Positions 35,175 through 38,466 of a stretch of 38,466 nt of DNA are shown here, piece after piece (positions within the stretch are counted from its first letter, which is position 1; each line of letters opens with the position of its first letter). Source of the DNA: Saprospiraceae bacterium (GTDB taxonomy: Bacteria; Bacteroidota; Bacteroidia; Chitinophagales; Saprospiraceae); assembly GCA_020628645.1 (NCBI GenBank), contig JAHDES010000060.1:1-38466 (forward strand), in the 5' to 3' direction. Under the pieces are notes generated by a model. It worked only from the letters and a program-made list of their open reading frames with translations. It had not been told where the DNA came from and ran no database searches. The translations under genes and the position numbers were made by a program.

Positions 35175-38100
35175 TTAGTCCAATAATTTCTTAATATTTC
35201 TTCGTAAGAATGCCTTGCGATCGTCCCCCGCTGTAACGATGTAATTTCCATCAGGAGAAATTGCAGAAGCCCAGATAGAATATGAGCCATGATCATCAAA
35301 AGTTTGTATAGGAAATCCATCTTTATTCCAAATAATTGCTTTTCCACTTCTTCCTGCAGTTAAAATTAAGTCATCAGAAATAAATTTCACAACAAAGACA
35401 CAGCCTGAATCATCAGCATTAAAAGAGCGACATATCTCACCATTTCTATTCCATAAAATGGCAGTACCATCACAACTTCCTGTAAGAATTTCAGTTCCAT
35501 CAGGAGAAAAATCTACAGATTCCACATAATCACTATGCTTTTTTAATGTTCGAATGGTATCCCCTTCTAAATTCCAAATGATAGCCATATTATCTCCTCC
35601 ACAAGTAATTAAATTTGAACTGTTAGGCGCGAATTTCCCAGACCACAACCAAGATTGATGCCCTTTCAATGTTCGAATGGTATCCCCTTCCAAATTCCAA
35701 ATGATAGCCGTACTATCAATACTAGTTGTTAAAAGATATAATCCATTGGGTGAAAATGAAACGGAGGTAATTTCATCTTTATGCCCAATAAATTGCTCTA
35801 ATAAGTTTCCATGTTTATTATACAAAACTCCATTGGATTGATTATCAATAGTAGCAATATACCTACCATCAGGAGAAAAAGCTACTGGTAAAATATTACT
35901 ACGACTACCAGGTTCATCTATTTGAAAACTATCCGTTTTCGTGCCATTTATTGACCATATTGAAATAGTACCATCTGAAGCACCTGTAACAAAGGACTTA
36001 CTATCAGGAGAAAAATCTACAGCTCTTGTTAAATCATTATGAGGAAATTTTTTCTTGAAAGATGTACGATAAAGCAAATCCCATTCAATTATGAGGCTAT
36101 CCAAACCAGAGGTGAAAATATATTGATCAGAATCCGTTGTTGCTATGGAAAAAACAGGTTCTTTATGACCGACAAATTGCTTAATTAGTTCCCCTTTCTT
36201 ATTCCACAACATACAAAGATTGTCACTTCCAGCAGTCAAAATATACCGATCTCCTTTAATAAATTTGGCAGCATTGATCGCTCTGCTATGCCCAATTAGT
36301 TTACTATGAACCCCTCCATCTTCATTCCACAAAATTCCTGTTTTATCATATCCCCCAGCTAAGATAAACTTACCATCACTCGAAATATCAATAGCAATGA
36401 TTTCTTTTTTATAACCAACAAATTCTTTTTTCAGCGTTCCATTTTGTGCCCACATGTATACCTTCCCTCCTACGCCCCCAGCAAGTATAAAATCGTCATC
36501 AGGTGAAAAGACTACGGCATTTATTCCATACAAATATCGTTGTATTTCCTTCATGCCCTCTAAATAATCTGATACTGCAAAAACAGTCTGTCCTAATGAA
36601 TTGGTAGCACTATTAATATTATTAGATTTTAAATACGCTATAGATGTATTCCCGATTGAAAATTCATTCATAAATGAACCATTCGTACTCCATAGACTTA
36701 CCCGTCCATCCGCGCTACCTACAATAAACTTCTGCCCATCTTTTGAAAAACTCAATGAGCTTATCCAATTTTCGTGGTATTTCTCTTTAAAAATAACATT
36801 TCCTTTTACATCCCAAAGGATGAATTGTCCATCTCTATCTCCAGATAAAATAAAGCTTCCATCAGGTGAAAACTGTAACGCTAAGATTGTACTTTGATGA
36901 AGGCTATCAAATTCAAAAAGAAGCTCGCCCTTTCGATCCCATAGTTTCAAATATCCTTTTTCGGTGCCAGCAGCAATAATATCTTTATGATTTGAATAAG
37001 CTAAAGCATGGATATTATCATTTTCTTTGATTTTATTCGTATAAAATACAAGGCGTTGATCGCTAGTAATCTCATTTAAAGCATAGGCATTTTCTTCTGT
37101 GTTATAGTTTTTGTAGCCTTCTACTGCTAATTGTAATGCAGATGTGGGATCAATTTCTTTTTCCAATAATGATTTTGAAGCTAAAGCTAAAGACTTATTG
37201 ATTTTTGCTTGTTGGATTGCTTTATTTCTTTGTCTATTAATATTAATAAGTCCTAAAATTGATGCTATTAATAAAACTACAGCTACTATAGAAAATAGTT
37301 TTACTCGTTTTGTTTGTTTGTTAATTTCATCAAACGAATTAGCTAATTCATTATTTTGTTTTTCAATTATGGAGACGGCTGTTTTAAGTTCTGTAATTTT
37401 CTTCTTCTGAATAGTAATATTCTCTACATAATTTTTTGGATACAAATAGAACTGTCCTCTATATTTTGGATTATGATTAATTATTCCAAAATCAGGCAAT
37501 TGGTAGCCAATTTGATTGGTAAAAGAGTCTAAAACTTTTTGAGATAAATCAATCACCCCTATCCTATCTCTATTTTCTTGAAGGAAAAAAAGTACAATTT
37601 TCATAAAGGGGCTATTATCTCCCTTCAATCCGTCGCTTACGGGACCATTACGACCCGAAGTTAAGGCAAATCTTGATGGAAAATCCTCAGGTAAATTTTT
37701 GTTGTGTGTAATTCTTTGCGTTAAAATTAAACCAGAAAAGCAGGAGTCGAAAATTAAAAAAATATGCTTTGCTTTGAAGGTATCAAGACGATTTTTAATG
37801 GAGCTTAAATCAATAAAATCATATTCATCTTTTGCATCTGATGGGACGAGAAACCCAATATTTCTTTGTGATAAATTTTCTCCATGCCCCGAATAGATAA
37901 AAGTTAAAGTGTCTTCTTCTGATATTTTTTGGTATAGAAAATCTAATTTTTTTAATATCTCTCTACGAGTAGCAGCTTGATTGATTAGTATGAATGTATT
38001 ATCATCTTCAAAATCATAATTATTTAATAATTCGTTTTCAAAATCTTTAATATCTTTTACACAATTAAAAAGTTTAGGAAACTGGTCATAATCATTAATA

Positions 38101-38195
38101 CCGATACCAAGAAGAAAATTCTTGCCTTTCTTTCTTTTTGTATTCAAATGGTCTTTCGAACGTCTAATTCCTTTTATGTTGTTTTTGTCTTCCAA
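35175..38195 (-). CDS. Caspase-like (C14) protease with TM helix and 14 WD40 repeats
   Basis: A 1006-residue protein. Residues 25-250 form a caspase-fold peptidase: GIGINDYDQFP, FIYSGHGE with His104, and LIFDSCFSG with Cys152, so the catalytic dyad is intact. A coiled region (258-298) leads to one TM helix (about 298-318), then a helical stretch (ALASKSLLEKEIDP, SALQLAVEGYKNY) often found before WD40 arrays in STAND-type proteins, here without an NTPase. Residues 393-1005 hold 14 WD40 repeats with SPDG and LWN-type ends, enough for two seven-bladed propellers. The protease would face one side of the membrane and the propellers the other, unless the helix is not a true TM. Such proteins are thought to act in stress or cell-death signalling; the substrate is unknown. 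Confidence 0.9.
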   Translation of the reverse strand: MEDKNNIKGIRRSKDHLNTKRKKGKNFLLGIGINDYDQFPKLFNCVKDIKDFENELLNNYDFEDDNTFILINQAATRREILKKLDFLYQKISEEDTLTFIYSGHGENLSQRNIGFLVPSDAKDEYDFIDLSSIKNRLDTFKAKHIFLIFDSCFSGLILTQRITHNKNLPEDFPSRFALTSGRNGPVSDGLKGDNSPFMKIVLFFLQENRDRIGVIDLSQKVLDSFTNQIGYQLPDFGIINHNPKYRGQFYLYPKNYVENITIQKKKITELKTAVSIIEKQNNELANSFDEINKQTKRVKLFSIVAVVLLIASILGLININRQRNKAIQQAKINKSLALASKSLLEKEIDPTSALQLAVEGYKNYNTEENAYALNEITSDQRLVFYTNKIKENDNIHALAYSNHKDIIAAGTEKGYLKLWDRKGELLFEFDSLHQSTILALQFSPDGSFILSGDRDGQFILWDVKGNVIFKEKYHENWISSLSFSKDGQKFIVGSADGRVSLWSTNGSFMNEFSIGNTSIAYLKSNNINSATNSLGQTVFAVSDYLEGMKEIQRYLYGINAVVFSPDDDFILAGGVGGKVYMWAQNGTLKKEFVGYKKEIIAIDISSDGKFILAGGYDKTGILWNEDGGVHSKLIGHSRAINAAKFIKGDRYILTAGSDNLCMLWNKKGELIKQFVGHKEPVFSIATTDSDQYIFTSGLDSLIIEWDLLYRTSFKKKFPHNDLTRAVDFSPDSKSFVTGASDGTISIWSINGTKTDSFQIDEPGSRSNILPVAFSPDGRYIATIDNQSNGVLYNKHGNLLEQFIGHKDEITSVSFSPNGLYLLTTSIDSTAIIWNLEGDTIRTLKGHQSWLWSGKFAPNSSNLITCGGDNMAIIWNLEGDTIRTLKKHSDYVESVDFSPDGTEILTGSCDGTAILWNRNGEICRSFNADDSGCVFVVKFISDDLILTAGRSGKAIIWNKDGFPIQTFDDHGSYSIWASAISPDGNYIVTAGDDRKAFLRRNIKKLLD
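35545..35709 (-). repeat. Near-identical DNA repeat in adjacent WD40 blades
   Basis: Bases 35545-35586 and 35668-35709 differ at one position in 42, offset 123 bases (41 codons, one blade). They encode AIIWNLEGDTIRTL in both repeat 10 and repeat 11. The rest of these two blades differs, so this is a recent partial duplication or gene conversion within the array. Confidence 0.85.
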
Positions 38196-38244
38196 AATGA
38201 TAAGATAGTCTTTTTATAAAACGCATAGTCAACAGGAGCGTCTT

Positions 38245-38421
38245 TTATTCGGTCAAATCAATAATTCGATCAATTGTATCTTCCAAGATAGCTAGTTCAT
38301 TATTGGTAGCATTGGCAACAACTAATAATCGAATACCTCGGTAACGCTCAGTAATCATGGATTCAAATTGAGGTGAAGCTAAAAAAGAAAGATCGAGTTT
38401 GTCGTGCTTAACAGCAGTTTC
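38245..38421 (-). pseudogene. 3' end of an unrecognised gene, possibly degenerate
   Basis: An open frame of 58 codons ends at the TAA 38245-38247 and reads ETAVKHDKLDLSFLASPQFE, then SMITERYRGIRLLVVANATN and ELAILEDTIDRIIDLTE. It has good protein character but no start codon. An in-frame TGA at 38422-38424 separates it from RFLTRVLFT upstream, so it may be a gene broken by a stop, or a short real gene using a non-ATG start. It ends 49 bases before the caspase-WD40 start on the same strand and could be its operon partner. I do not recognise the family, and the window ends before the 5' part is clear. Confidence 0.4.
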
Positions 38422-38466
38422 TCATGTAAAGAGTACACGAGTCAAAAAACGTAAAAAGAGTTAACT

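Overview
The window is AT-rich DNA that reads as a chromosomal segment of a Bacteroidota, most likely a marine Saprospiria-type organism. The lineage call is an inference. It rests on a type IX secretion (T9SS) C-terminal sorting domain, Bacteroidota-style promoters (TTTG-like/TAnnTTTG), a DUF4836-like lipoprotein and futalosine-route menaquinone genes. No 16S or similar marker is present.

Layout. 1-7460: a T9SS cargo protein and a DUF4836-like lipoprotein on the minus strand, a possible small RNA, and an M16 zinc protease. The block is bracketed by two inverted copies of a dispersed palindromic repeat; the right copy leads into a broken IS630-type transposase and a truncated TPR gene. 7610-8960: a lipoprotein and a TPR protein that overlap. 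9580-23920: a seven-gene plus-strand natural-product cluster. It holds a two-module NRPS (C-A-T-C-A-T-TE), a PvdE/SyrD-type exporter, a penicillin-acylase-family Ntn hydrolase, a small membrane protein, an Sfp-type PPTase, a Tat-signal PLP enzyme of the class V aminotransferase fold, and a VanZ-like membrane protein. 24048-31755: a subtilase, a two-gene membrane/GT-C operon, a D-2-hydroxyacid dehydrogenase, tRNA-Ser(UGA), an RlpA-SPOR protein and a glycosyltransferase. 31842-34509: mqnE, a histidine phosphatase and mqnA. 34587-38466: a small secreted protein, a membrane-anchored caspase-WD40 protein with 14 WD40 repeats, and a gene fragment.

How it works together. The cluster at 9580-23920 is the most interesting part. 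Its exporter, periplasmic acylase and Tat-exported PLP enzyme match, class by class, the periplasmic maturation set of Pseudomonas pyoverdine (PvdE, PvdQ, PvdN). Here they are wired to a short dipeptide synthetase whose first C domain is EntF-like (suggesting an N-acyl cap) and whose thioesterase has Cys in place of the nucleophilic Ser. I infer an acyl-capped dipeptide made in the cytoplasm, exported by the ABC protein, then deacylated and modified in the periplasm. The product is unknown. The remaining genes look mostly like housekeeping or envelope functions, except the caspase-WD40 protein, which may belong to a cell-death or stress system.
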